Part shown: positions 13,636-25,379 of the stretch, in pieces
Layout: each line of letters begins with the position of its first letter
How positions within the stretch are numbered: the stretch's first letter is position 1
From: Posidonia oceanica
Lineage: Eukaryota > Streptophyta > Magnoliopsida > Alismatales > Posidoniaceae
Assembly (NCBI GenBank): GCA_037176725.1
Contig: JAZBRS010000060.1
Span: forward strand, 59,362,001-59,426,000
DNA length: 64,000 nucleotides
Direction: 5' to 3'
Notes under the pieces: generated by a model
What the model saw: only the letters and a program-made list of their open reading frames with translations
Databases searched by the model: none
What the model was told of the DNA's origin: nothing
Program-made: the position numbers and the translations under genes

Positions 13636-13640
13636 CTTAT
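13636..13640. repeat. Target-site duplication, left copy (CTTAT)
   Basis: Five bases immediately before the LTR terminus TGTAGCG, repeated exactly at 19580-19584 after the other terminus. A 5-bp duplication is typical of Ty3-type integrase. Confidence 0.93.
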
Positions 13641-13756
13641 TGTAGCGATCCCGATCGGAACCAGGCTCGCTATTTAGCGGCGATTGAGATCCGAGGAAGA
13701 GGCTCAACTCGAAAAACACTTAAAATCGAGGAGAAAAAGGAAAAGATAAGACAAAT

Positions 13757-13768
13757 CAGAGTCGCCAC
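13757..13768 (-). other. PBS-like sequence inside the LTR
   Basis: The plus-strand string CAGAGTCGCCAC is identical to part of the true primer-binding site next to the LTR at 40590. It lies 116 bp inside the LTR end. The same string occurs in the other LTRs at 27555-27566, 40704-40715 and 62482-62493, always 114-116 bp from the terminus. Confidence 0.6.
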
Positions 13769-13934
13769 CACGTCTATTAACGGAAGACGAGGAAAACCGG
13801 GGTAATGCGTGAATTAACGCGCAAAACCGAGCGATAAATGCAAAGCAAAGCAATGCAAAGGGAAACAAATGCAAACAAATGCAAATGAGATGACTCTAGC
13901 CTAGGATAAGGGCGGTACGGTCATTGCGGGCCAA

Positions 13935-14030
13935 AAGACAAGGTAAGGACTCCTGTTACGTGCGGGGAAGGTATTAGGCACCCCCGACACGCCCGAAAAT
14001 CGGTCTTTCTAGGCTTACGCTCGCATACGC
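13935..14030 (-). other. Strongly conserved block near the LTR end
   Basis: A block with TGCGGGCC, AAGGACTCCTGTTACG, GGTATTAGGCACCCCC and AGGCTTACGCTCGCATACGC is almost unchanged in all four LTR copies (corresponding to about 27725-27833, 40874-40982 and 62649-62754), although flanking stretches have diverged. It contains G-run/C-run complementarity that could form a short stem. In element orientation it lies in the last 400 bp of the LTR, so it would be part of the transcript leader. Its function is unknown to me. Confidence 0.5.
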
Positions 14031-14300
14031 AGAAAGATGCAGGATTGAATGCCTATGTGCCTATGAATGCCTAAATGAATGCTCAAGGAGTGCTCTAAGT
14101 GGGAAGAAACGATGCAAGGAAGTAAACGTGCTCTCTAAGTGCTCAGCTGTGCTGTCTGTGTTCCGAACCAGGCGTAACCTAGCTCGTGAGAACTCCAGGC
14201 AGTAAGCATCACAGCCCTATATGCAAATGCAAGCGAGAAAACAAACAGCGTGAAAACCATGCAATGGGATCGACATGCAAGAGAAAACGGCGCGAAACAC

Positions 14301-14577
14301 GCAAAACGAGGCGGGAAGCGAACAACGCACGCAAAACGATGCAAAAGAGCGAAATCGTCACGCAAAACGAGCGGAAAACAAGGTAGCGCGCAAAACGAGA
14401 CAAGAGAGCAAGAAGGTACGCAAAACAGGACGAGAAAACAGAATGGTACGCAAAACGGGGCGAAGGAATAAAACCGACACGCAAAACGAACGAGAAGGCA
14501 AGACAGTGCGCAAAACGAGACAAGAAAACAGATGGGCACGCAAAACGGAGCGAAAACGAGGGCGGGCACGCGAAACG
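14301..14577 (-). repeat. 30-bp tandem repeat in the solo LTR (about 10 copies)
   Basis: Units beginning GCAAAACGA recur at 14301, 14331, 14362, 14390, 14420, 14450, 14481, 14510, 14540 and (as GCGAAAC) 14570, a spacing of 28-31 bp. The complete element's LTRs have about six copies (28099-28254 and 41249-41404) and the third LTR about eight (63027-63243). Copy-number change here accounts for much of the LTR length difference. Confidence 0.85.
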
Positions 14578-17500
14578 GTGCCAAAATAGCGAAGCAAAAA
14601 CCTCGAAAAAGCCATGCAAATGCGAGGATGCAGAAAGAGATTTAAAAGGGGTCGAAGGGGAGGCAAGACAACGTGTGTATAAGAACAAACGCTGTTTAGG
14701 ACCACTCAGAGTAGGTGTGAAGACCTACTGAGGGGAGAAGGGGCAAATGGAGGGATTACCACCTCTTTGCGACTGTTTCCCACTAAACCGTTCCACGGTG
14801 TGTCTCGCATGCTGCCCAAAGCTCGCGATGCGATCGGATCGTGGAAAAAGGGGAAGAAAGTCACATAAAGTGGCAAATCCAGGGAGAACGCAACACGAGA
14901 CACGCAGGGAAACGCGAAACGAGGATTTGAATAGACAAGCAGAAAGGGGAAGTCCTATTCTACATGCTCAAAGAGACAGAAAGCGAAAACAAGGAAAACT
15001 GTGCAAATGCCATGCAAATGAATGCAATGCAGGGGTTCAGGAGGACATACCAGGAAATCCGGGAGCCTGATCTGAAATCTGTCTGGTCTATGCTGAAGAG
15101 CGCTTCGCTGCGGTCGCTTGGGCAGCTCACTTGAGAAGATCCAACGGCCGGATTGGAAGATATCGCAGCTCCAAGGCAGAAGGGCCAGAACAGGGGAGAA
15201 GAACAGATCTAGGTGTTCAGGAGGTCCTAGGGATGTGCAAAAGGGTCCTCCCAAGTGAAAGGGAGCTAGGAGTGCTTAGTGTGTGCAAAGGGGATGCCAA
15301 AATGCAAGACTAAATGGATGCAGAATGCATGCAAAAGCAAGAAAAAGTAAAGAAAAGAAGCTGGGAAAAAAAACTAGGATTTCGGAAAGTATTTTGAAAA
15401 AGAAGAGGGGCTAAAAATGCAAATTTCCCAGAAAACAGGGTTCCACAGGAGAGGACTTTGAAAACAGGGGAAGACAAGGGTCTATTTGGCAAAAAACTAG
15501 GCTCAGAAAGGTGTTTTGAAAAGAAGGTATGCTTTGAAAGAGATTTTGAAACCAAAAGGGGTCAGAGTGCAATTTTGAAAAAATCTAGGGTCTAAGATGC
15601 AAATTTTCCAGAAAACAAGGTCCTGGGGAGTCTGGGGGTACTAGTGGAAGGTCTGTATGAAATTTGGTAGGCATAGGGGCTAAAATGCAACCTAGGGGCA
15701 AAATGGTCTTTTCACATGATTTTTAAAGCATGCAGGGACCTAAGTGTGGTTTTGCAATCATGCAGGGGTTGAAAATGCAATTTAGTATGGAAAATATGCT
15801 CTGAAAATTAAATGACAGGACCACAGTGCAATTTCTGGAAAATATGGGGTTAAAAATGCAATGCAGTAAGTTAAAATGCATGCAGCACAGTTACTGTCCA
15901 TTTAAAATGGACCTAACTGCAAATATGATAAAGTAGAGGGGCAAATATGCAATGCATCAACCAAAAATAAAAATCAGAACCTAAGTTTCTACAGTGCATG
16001 TACTTAAATGCAAAAACAGAAAAATGCAGGGACTTGGAATGCAATGCAGTATGCAAAAATAAAAAATAATCCTAAGTTCTGACAGTGCATGGGACTTAAA
16101 TGCAAAAATAAAAACATGCAAGGGGCCAGGATGCAATGCAGTATGGTAAAATATAAGTAAATAAATGAACTGACTTGGTACAGGACTTAAGTGCAAAAAA
16201 AGAAAACAGGAGGACTAAACTACAAAATATTAAAGCAGCACAACACAGTAGATGGATCAACTTGCAAATACTGAAAACTATAAACAGATTATGCAATTTA
16301 GCATAGTATTTAATTAAAAACCAAGCAGAATAAATGAAATAAGGACTGGAATGCAAAAATGAGGAAACTTAGGACAGACATGCAATATTTACCCTAAAAC
16401 TATATAAACTGAAAAATAAGTAAACAGTGTTGATCGTCGACGGCGACGAGCACTGTAGCACGAAGCTTCCAGAGCTCGTGCCGTCGACAGGGGAGGCTGA
16501 GGATGCGCGGGAAGGCGGAGAGCAACGTCGGCGATCGTCCGGAGCTCCGGGGGTCGACTGGAACTCGCTCTGCTGGTCGGAGTGTCCGGAGGAAAAGCAG
16601 CCGGCGCCGGAGAAGGAGGACTGTCCGGCGAGCTGAAGACGGAGCAGGAGGTCCGGAAAGCCTATTCTAAAGGCTGGGGAAGCAAGAGAAGAAGGAGAGG
16701 AAGCTAGGGGAAGCAGTGATTACCTTTTCCCGTGCCTGAGTCGTTCCCCCGACGTCAGTGACTTCAGCTGTCGCCGGTGGAGGCCGTCTGGTTGCTGCAG
16801 ACGTTGCCGGCTGCTCGCGGAGGTTGGAATCACTTCAGAACGTCCCTCCGGTGCTTCCTGATCGACCGGACCGAAGTTCTGCAGCTCAGGTAACGTTTTG
16901 GCTTTTCTGGGTTCAGAGGATGCTGCCGGAGGTCGAGGGAGGTGTCCGCTGCTCGTCGGCTTGGATGGAGCGTTCTGGGAGATTGCTGGAGGTGCGGGGA
17001 GTGGTTCTGGGTGGTTGAATTGTTTTTTGGGAGGCTGTAGGTGGAGATTGGAAGTTGGCTGGTTTTCTGATCAGTGAGTGGCGTAAGTGTTTGTGGTGGA
17101 GTTTGGAAGCTGTGGTGAGCGGTTGGGTTCGAGGCCGGGGGCTTTAGAAAGGTGGAGGCCTGGTGAGTGACTGGGTGAAGTTTGGAGGGGGAGTTGCGGG
17201 CTGGAGTGATGGGAATTGTGAGAGAATGGAGCTGGGTTGCAGGTCTGGTGATCAGGGTGTCTCTGGGTGGTTTTAGGTGGTTTCAGTGGGTGGAATGGCC
17301 GGAGAATGAGGCTGGGAAATGGCTGGGTTTTGGGTGAACTTGGGGGAGCAATGGGGAGAAGTGTGGAGGCTTGGAGTGGTATTGGGGGATTGGAAAAGAA
17401 AGAAGGATGCTTTGCTGATATTTTCAGAGAAGAAAAGAAGAGGACTGGATGGGGGGATCGGGCTCTGATGAGGGCTTCTCTCCGGGATGCCCAGAACTCA

Positions 17501-17684
17501 CAAACACTCTCTTTTCCTCTCTCTTTTCACTCCGGAATTGGAAGAGGATCAGGGGAGAAGGAAGATCGCACAGAAAGGAAGGAAAATTCGGATTTTGGTC
17601 TCTGGTTTGCTGGTGGTCTCTCGTTGCTTGCTTGCTCACTGACGGTTTTCTGATGATCCTCTAGTTGAAGGAAAGGACGGGAGG

Positions 17685-17690
17685 CTTATA
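17685..17690 (-). promoter_or_regulatory. Candidate TATA box of the LTR promoter
   Basis: On the minus strand the sequence reads AGATATAAGCC, followed downstream by a pyrimidine-rich stretch (about 17470-17660) that looks like a plant transcript leader. If this is the promoter, U3 would be about 1.9 kb (17690-19579) and R plus U5 about 4 kb. The matching place in the complete element's LTR (31273-31278) reads TTTAAG, a weaker match. This is a proposal from position and motif only. Confidence 0.3.
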
Positions 17691-18119
17691 TCTGGGGAGG
17701 GGAGGCTGCTGGCGCGCTGGGAGTTTTTGAAATCCACCGGCGGCCACTGCAGCAGAGAAGACCGGTGTCGTCCGACTCTGGAAAAACCGCTGAGACGAGG
17801 GAGAGGCGGCGAGCTGCTGTAGATTGACACGATGGAGGACTCAAATTCGAATGGAGGAGGGAATCCTGTTGCCACAGCTTCGTGGGAGAATCGGCCGGAG
17901 AAAAAAACGCAGAGGAAGATTGAGGAAGAAGAAGGGTGGGGAAGGCCGGACTGTGGGCCGAGAAAAAAAACGAAGAAATAAAAGAAAAAAGGAAACGGGC
18001 TGGATTGAGCCCAGTAAAGAAAAGAAAGAATAAAAAAGAAAAGTAAGAGAGAAGGAGAGGGTAGAATGGGGAAATAAGATAGGTAAAAATAAACTAAAAA
18101 TAAATAAAAATATTAGAAG

Positions 18120-18880
18120 AGTTGTGCTGTAGATTAGGATTTTAATTAAGATTTTTAATGGTTATTTTGAGTTGATTAATGTGTTTTGGGCTTGATTAGG
18201 GTTTTAGGGCTTTGGCTTTGTTCTTAATTGGTTTTCACTTGATTAAATGTTTGTTAAACCTTTTTTAAATTGTTTTAAAAACTGTATTTCTCTTGTTGGA
18301 CACTTAGGATATTAATTAGGATTTTTCAGGATTTATTTCGTATTATTTTAGGGTTGGTTTTAGATTTTAAAGTTGTAGTCTTCTTAGGGTTTTTCTTTCT
18401 TAAGTCTTTTAAGTTATGTCTTGATTTTTTATTTAAGGATTTTTCTTGAAGTTTTTAGTTGGATTTTTTTGGTTTGATAGGGTGTTTTTAAGCTTTTCAG
18501 ATGTGTTTTCTTTTCTTTTTTTTTTTAATTAAGTTTTTACTTGTTTTTCTTATGTTTGTTAGGTTAAGTCTTTTGCCTTTCTTAATTACTTGTTCTAGTA
18601 TTTGATTTTTTAATTCTTCTTTTTGGGTTTGTTTTTTAATTCCTCTGATGGGTTTTTACCTTTGGTGGTTCTTGATTTTATTTTAGCTTTTTCTTTGATT
18701 TTTCAGTGTTTTCTTTTGATTTGTTTTGCATTTTTTAGTTTGCATGCTTGGTTTTCTTTTTAGCTTGCTTAAGTTAAGTTTAAGTTGTTGATTGCTTGTT
18801 TAATATTTTTAATTGTTTTTTCTTAGTGCACTGATTTGTTTGTTTTATGTTTTGAGATTTTACAGATTTTTATGGGTTTT
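18120..18880. other. T-rich low-complexity part of the LTR
   Basis: About 760 bp dominated by T runs on the plus strand with recurring TTAGGGTTTT and TTTTGATTTG strings. It is conserved in the other LTRs at about 31740-32480 and 44890-45630. No open frame of note is seen. In element orientation it lies in the proposed U3. Confidence 0.7.
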
Positions 18881-19579
18881 TGTGGATTTTTGCAAAAGGG
18901 AGAAAAGGAAAAGAGAAGGAGGGAAGAAATGGAATAAAAAGGGGAATAAAAGGGAAAAGGATAGATTGGAGGAAAACGATTTTTAAAAATTCAGAAAAAG
19001 TGTTAAAAATAAAGTAAAAACCAGGATAAGATAGAGGAAGGGTAGAAGCACAGAGGGGGCCCACAGCCAGACCCAAAAAAGGATGAGAAGGGGGGAAAAA
19101 GGGAGATGATAATCAGGAGAGAGAGAGGAGAGAGAAAACGATAATTCCGGAGAGAGAAAAGGATAATTTGAGTGAATGGAGGTCTTAATGGTCTTGGAAT
19201 GGGGTGAAAATTGGTGGGTGGGTAGTCTAGGTTTTGAAGTCTTGGGTCTGAAATTTTGGTTTGATTCTAAGGAGGTTTTGGAGGGGTTTCAAGGTATAGA
19301 AAAAGGGTAGTTTCACCTAAGTTTTCTAGGGTTTTTGGGAATGGGTCAGGCTTAGAAAATCCTAGGTTTTTGGGTAGGTTTGTTGAGTGGATAGTGGTGG
19401 GTTTTCCTATGAATTTTGGTTAGGTTTTGAGGTTGGGAAGGGGGGTAGAGGTTTAGGCCAAAATGGGCTGATTTTGAAGGGTTGAGAGGAGGGTTAGGGT
19501 TAGGGTTTGGTTGGGGTTTGATCCAGCAACCAACAAGAGGGCTCCAAAGGTCCAGGCCTGCCAAGATGGGGTGTCAACA

Positions 19580-19584
19580 CTTAT
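19580..19584. repeat. Target-site duplication, right copy (CTTAT)
   Basis: Exact copy of 13636-13640, directly after the LTR terminus GTCAACA. Confidence 0.93.
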
Positions 19585-22500
19585 CACTTTTCTTTTCCTT
19601 TGCAGTCGATAGGTCCGAAAGCTACCCTTCTAGTCGATAACTCCGAAACTTATCACTTTTCTTTTCCATTGCGGTCGATCGATCCGAAACCTAACCTTCC
19701 AGTCGATAAGTCCGAAACTTATCACTTTTCTTTTCCTTTGCGGTCGATAGGTCCGAAACCTATCCACCCGATCGATAAGACCTAAACTTATCAATTTAGA
19801 TTTCCTCTGCCTTCGAAAGGCCCGAAGCCTATCCTTCCGGTCGATAAGTCTGAAACGTATCACTTTTCATTTCCATTGCGGTTGATAGGTCCGACACCAA
19901 TCCTCCTGGTCGATAAGTCCGAAACATATCACTTTTCTTTTCCTTCGCTGTCAATAGGTCTCAATCCTATCCTTCCGGTCGATAAGTTCGGAACTTATCA
20001 CTTTTCTTTTCCTTGCGGTCGATAGGTTCAAAACCTATCCTTCCAGTCGATAAGTCCGAAACTTATCACATTCCAATTCCGTTGCGGTCGATAGGTCCGA
20101 AACCTATCCATGCGGTCCTTAAGTCCGAAACTTATCACTTTTCTTTTCCATTGCGGTCGATAGGTCCGAAACCTGTCCTTCCAGTTGATAAGTCTGAAAC
20201 TTTTCACTTTTCTTTTCCTATGCAGTCGATAAGTCCGAAACCAATCCATCCGGTCGATAAGCCCGAAACTTATCACTTTTCTTTTCCTTTGCGGTCGATA
20301 AGTTTGAGATTTGTCACTTTTCATTTCCATTGTTGTTGATAGGTTCGAAACCTATCCTTTCGGTCGAAAAGTCTGAAACTTAACACTTTTCTTTTCCTTT
20401 GCGGTCGATAGGTCCGAAACCTAACCTTTTGGTCAATAAGTCCGAAACTTATCACTTTTCATTTCCTATGCGCCCGATTGGTCCGTAACCTATCCTTCCG
20501 GTCGATAAGCCCGAAACTTATCGCTTTTCATTTCCTATGCTGTCAATACGTCCGTAACCTATCCTATCGGTCGATAAGTCTGAAACTTATCACTTTTCTT
20601 TTCCATTGCAGTCGATCGGTCCGAAACCTATCCTCCCGGTCGATAAGTCCTAAACTAATCACTTTTCATTTCCTTTGCATTCTATAGGCCTGAAACCTAT
20701 CCTATCGATCGAAAAGTCAGAAACTTATCACTTTTCATTTCCTTTGCGGTTGATAGGTCCGAAACCTATCCTTCTATTTGATAAGTCCGAAACTTATCAC
20801 TTTTCTTTTCCTTCGCGGTCGATAGGTCCGAATCCTATCCATCCGGTCAACAAGTCCGAAACTTATCACTTTGCCTTTCCATTGCGGTCGATAGGTCCGA
20901 AAACTATCCATCCGTTCGATAAGACCGAAACTTATCACTTTTCTTTTCCAAAGCAGTCGATTCGTCCGAAACCTATCCTTCCGGTCGATAAGTCTGAAAC
21001 TTATCACTTTTCCTTTCCTTTGGGTCGATAGGTCCGAAACCTATCCGTCCCGTCGATAAGTCAGAAACTTATCACTTCTTTTTTCCTTTGCGCTCGGTAT
21101 GTCCGAAACTTATCACTTTTCTTTTCCTTTGCGCTCGATATGTTCGAAACTTATCACTTTTCTTTTCCTTTGCAGTCGATCGGTCCGAAATCTATCCTTT
21201 CGGTCGATATGTCCGAACTTATCACTTTTCCTTTCCTTTGCGGTCGATTGTTCCGAAACCTATCCTTCCGGTCGATAAGTCTGAAACTTTTCACTTTTCT
21301 TTTCCTTCGCAGTCGATTGGTCCGAAACCAATCCTTTTGGTCGATAAGTCCAAAACTTATCACTTTTCTTTTCCTTTGCTGTCGATAGGTCCGAAACCTA
21401 TCCTTCCAGTCGATAACTCCGAAACTTATCACTTTTCATTTCCATTGCGGTCGATCCATTCGTAACCCTACCTTCCAGTCGATAAGTCAGAAACTTATCA
21501 CTTTTCATTTCCTTTGCGGTCGATAGGTCCGAAATCTAACCACCCGATCGATAAGTCCTAAACTTATCAATTTAGATTTTCTTTGCCTTCAATAGGCCCG
21601 AAACCTATCCTTCCGGTCGATATGTCTGAAACTTATCACTTTTCATTTCCATTGCGGTTGATAGGTTCGACACCAATCCTCCAGGTCGATAACTCCGAAA
21701 CATACCACTTTTCTTTTCCTTCACGGTCGATAGGTCTGAATCCTATCCTTCCGGTCGATAAGTTCGAAACTTATCACTTTTCTTTTCATTGCGGGCAATA
21801 GGTCCAAAACCTATCCTTCCAGTCGATAAGTCCGAAACTTATCACTTTCCATTTCCTTTGCGGTCGATAGGTCTGAAACCTATCCATGCGGTCCTTAAGT
21901 CAGAAATTTATCACTTTTCTTTTCCATTGCGGTCGATAGGTCCGAAGCCTGTCCTTCCAGTTGATAAGTCTGAAACTTTTCACTTTTCTTTTACTTTGCG
22001 GTCGATAGATCCGAAACCTATCCATCCGGTCGATAAGTGCGAAACTTATCACTTTTCTTTTCCTTTGCGGTCGATAAGTTTGAGATTTGTCACTTTTCAT
22101 TTCCATTGCGGTTGATAGGTCCGAAACCTATCCTTCCGGTCGATAAGTCTGGAACTTAACACTTCTCTTGTCCTTTGCGGTCGATACGTCCGAAACCTAA
22201 CCTTCCGGTCAATATGTCCGAAACTTATCACTTTTCTTTTCCTTTGTGGTCGATTGGTCCGAAACCTATCCTTCCGGTCAATAAGTCTGAAACTTATCAC
22301 ATTTCTGTTCCTTTGTGGTCGATAGGTCCGAAACCAATCCTTCCGTTCGATAAGTCCGAAACTTATCACTTTTCTTTTCCTTTGCAGTCGATCGGTCCGA
22401 AACCTATCCTCCAGGTCGATAAGTCCTAAACTTATCACTTTTCATTTCCTTAGCGTTCTATAGGCCTGAAACCTTTCCTTTCGGTCGATAAGTCTGAAAT

Positions 22501-25379
22501 TTATCACTTTTCATTTCCTTTGCGGTTGATAGGTCCGAAACCTGTCCTTCGAGTCGTTAAGTCCGAAACTTATCACTTTGCTTTTCCTTCGCGGTCGATA
22601 GGTCCAAATCCTATCCATCCGGTCAACAAGTCCGAAACTTATCACTTTTCTTTTCTTTTACGGTCGATAGGTCCAAAACCTATCCTTCCGGTCGTTGAGT
22701 CCGAAACTTATCACTTTTCTTTTCCTTTGCAGTCGATAGTCCGAAACCAACCCTCTCGGTCGATAAGTCCTAAACTTATCCCATTTCATTTCCCTTGCGT
22801 TCTATAGGCTCGAAACCACAGCTTCCGGTCGATAAGTCTGAAACTTATCACATTTCTTTTCCATTGTGGTCGATAGGTTCGAAACCAATCCTTCTGATCG
22901 ATAAGTCCGAAACTTATCACTTTTCTTTTCCTTTGCAGTCGATAGGTCAGAAACCTATCCTTCTGGTCAATTAGTCCGAAACATATCACTTTTCCTTTCC
23001 TTTGCGGTCGATAGGTCCGAAACCTATCCTTCTGGTCGATACGTCTGAAACTTATCACATTTCTTTTCCATTGCGGTCGATAGGTCAGAAACAAATCCTT
23101 CTGGTCAATTAGTCCGAAACATATCACTTTTCTTTACCTTTGCGGTCGATAGGTCCGAAACCTATCCATCGGGTCGATAAGTACGAAACTTATCACTTTG
23201 CTTTTCCTTTGAGGTCGATAGGTCCGAAAACTATCCATCCGTTCGATAAGACCGAAACTTATCACTTTTCTTTTCCAATGTAGTCGATAGGTCCGAAACC
23301 TATCCATCCGGTCGATAAGTCTGAAACTTAACACTTTTCTTTTCGTTTGCGGTCGATTGGTCCGAAACCTATCCTTCCCGTCGATAAGTCAGAAACTTAT
23401 CACATTTCTTTTCCTTTGCGCTCGATATGTCCGAAACTTATCACTTTTCTTTTCCATTGCTGTCGATAGGTCCGAAACCTATCCTTCAGGTCGATAAGTC
23501 CGAAACTTATCACTTTTCTTTTCCTTTGCGGTCGATTGTTCCAAAACCTATCCTTCCAGTCGATAAGTCTGAAACTTTTCACTTTTCTTTTCCTTTGCGG
23601 TCGATTGGTCCGAAACCAATCCTTCCAGTCGATAAGTCCAAAACATATCACTTTTCTTTTCCTTTGCTGTCGATAGGTCCGAAAGCTACCCTTCCAGTCG
23701 ATAACTCCGAAACTTATCACTTTTCTTTTCCATTGCGGTCGATCGATCTGAAACCTAACCTTCCAGTCGATAAGTCCGAAACGTATCATTTTTCTTTTCC
23801 TTTGCGGTCGATAGGTCCGCAACCTATCCACCTGATCGATAAGACCTAAACTTATCAATTTAGATTTCCTCTGCCTTCGAAAGGCCCGAAGCCTATCCTT
23901 CCGGTCGATAAGTCTGAAACGTATCACTTTTCATTTCCTTTGCGGTTGATAGGTCCAACACCAATCCTCCTGGTCGATAAGTCCGAAACATATCACTTTT
24001 CTTTTCCTTTGCGGTCAATAGGTCTCAATCCTATCCTTCCGGTCGATATGTCCGGAACTAATCACTTTTCTTTTCCTTGCGGTCGATAGGTTCAAAACCT
24101 ATCCTTCCAGTCGATAAGTCCGAAACATGTCACATTCCAATTCCATTGCAGTCGATAGGTCCGAAACCAGTCCTTCTAGTTGACAAGTCGGAAACTTTTC
24201 ACTTTTCTTTTCCTTTGCAGTCGATAGGTCCGAAACCAATCCTTCCGGTCGATAAGTCCGAAACTTATCACTTTTCTTTTCCTTTGCGGTCGATAAGTTT
24301 GAGATTTGTCACTTTTCATTTCCATTGTCGTTGATAGGTCCGAAACCTATCCTTCCGGTCGATAAGTCTGAAACTTAACACTTTTCTTTCCCTTTCCGGT
24401 CGATTGGTCCGAAACCAAACCTTCTGGTCAATAAGTCCGAAACTTATTACATTTCTTTTCCTATGCGCTCGATTGGTCCGTAACCTATCCATCCGGTCGA
24501 TAAGCCCGAAACTTATCGCTTTTCATTTCCTCTGCTGTCAAAAGGTCCGAAACCTATCCTATCGGTCGATAAGTCTGAAACTTATCACTTTTCTTTTCCT
24601 TTGCATTCGATCGGTCCGAAACCTATCCTCCCGGTCGATAAGTCCTAAACTTATCACTTTTCATTTCCATTGCGTACTATAGGCCTGAAACCTATCCTTT
24701 CGGTCGATAAGTCAGAAACTTATCACTTTTCATTTCCTTTGCGGTCAATAGGTTCGAAACTAATCCTTTCGGTCGACAAGTCCGAAACTTATCACTTTTC
24801 TTTTCCTTCGCGGTCGATAGGTCGGAAACCTATCCATCGGGTCGATAAGTCCGAAACTTATCACTTTGCTTTTCCATTGTGGTCGATAGGTCCGAAAACT
24901 ATCCATCCGTTCGATAAGACCGAAACTTATCACTTTTCTTTTCCAATGCAGTCGATAGGTACGAAACCTATCCTTTCGGTCGATAAGTCTGAAACCTATC
25001 ACTTTTCTTCTCCTTTGGGTCGATAGGTCCGAAACCTATCCGACCCGTCGATAAGTCAGAAACTTATCACTTCCTTTTTCCTTTGCGCTCGATATGTCCG
25101 AAACTTATCACTTTTCTTTTCCTTTGCGCTAGATATGTCCAAAACTTATCACTTTTCTTTTCCTTTGCTGTCGATCGGTTCGAAACCTATCCTTCCGGTC
25201 GATAAGTCCGAAACTTATCACTTTTCCTTTCCTTTGCGGTCGATTGTTCCGAAACCTATCCTTCCGGTCGATAAGTCTGAAACTTTTCACTTTTCTTTTC
25301 CTTTGCGGTCGATGGGTCCGAAACCAATCCTTATGGTCCATAAGTCCAAAACTTATCACTTTTCTTTTCCTTTGCTGTC

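Larger units (their letters stand above)
1..13640. repeat. 69-bp satellite array, left segment
   Basis: Uninterrupted tandem array of a 69-bp monomer, entering from the left edge of the window and ending at the solo LTR at 13641. Each monomer contains a 19-nt dyad GATAGGT-CCGAA-ACCTATC, a 9-nt linker (CTTCCGGTC), a second dyad GATAAGT-CCGAA-ACTTATC, and a 22-nt pyrimidine-rich spacer (ACTTTTCTTTTCC then TTTGCGGTC). The monomer is therefore itself a dimer of a 23-nt core. Monomers differ at scattered positions, and diagnostic variants recur in a fixed order, giving a higher-order repeat. The long open frames on both strands follow from the period being a multiple of three and are not taken as genes. 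Plant satellites of this kind are usually centromeric, pericentromeric or subtelomeric; the chromosomal position cannot be told from here. Confidence 0.97.
13641..19579 (-). mobile_element. Solo LTR of a Tat/Ogre-like Ty3 retrotransposon
   Basis: A 5,939-bp LTR with no internal region, bounded by TGTAGCGATC and GGTGTCAACA on the plus strand; in element orientation it starts TGTTGACACC and ends GATCGCTACA. It is flanked by the exact duplication CTTAT. It aligns along its length with the two LTRs of the complete element at 27441-46338 but is clearly diverged from them. It shares diagnostic variants with the third LTR at 62366, for example GATTGAGATCC and CACCACGTC. It is about 190 bp longer than the complete element's LTRs, mostly because it has more copies of a 30-bp tandem repeat. 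A solo LTR with an intact duplication is the expected product of recombination between the two LTRs of a complete element. Short open frames inside it resemble no known protein. Confidence 0.93.

Noticed and set aside
1..13640. CRISPR array (regularly spaced palindromic repeats)
   Set aside because: The sequence between palindromes is itself repeated, so there are no unique spacers. No cas genes are present, and the context is plant retroelements.
19488..19512. Telomere-like GGGTTAGGGTTAGGG string
   Set aside because: It has only two to three imperfect units, lies inside the LTR at a position shared with the other LTR copies in altered form, and is not a telomere or interstitial telomeric array.
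13641..19579. The 5.9-kb insert as a complete short element rather than a solo LTR
   Set aside because: Both ends match the ends of a single LTR of the complete element, the alignment is continuous along its length, and there is no internal repeat of its termini.
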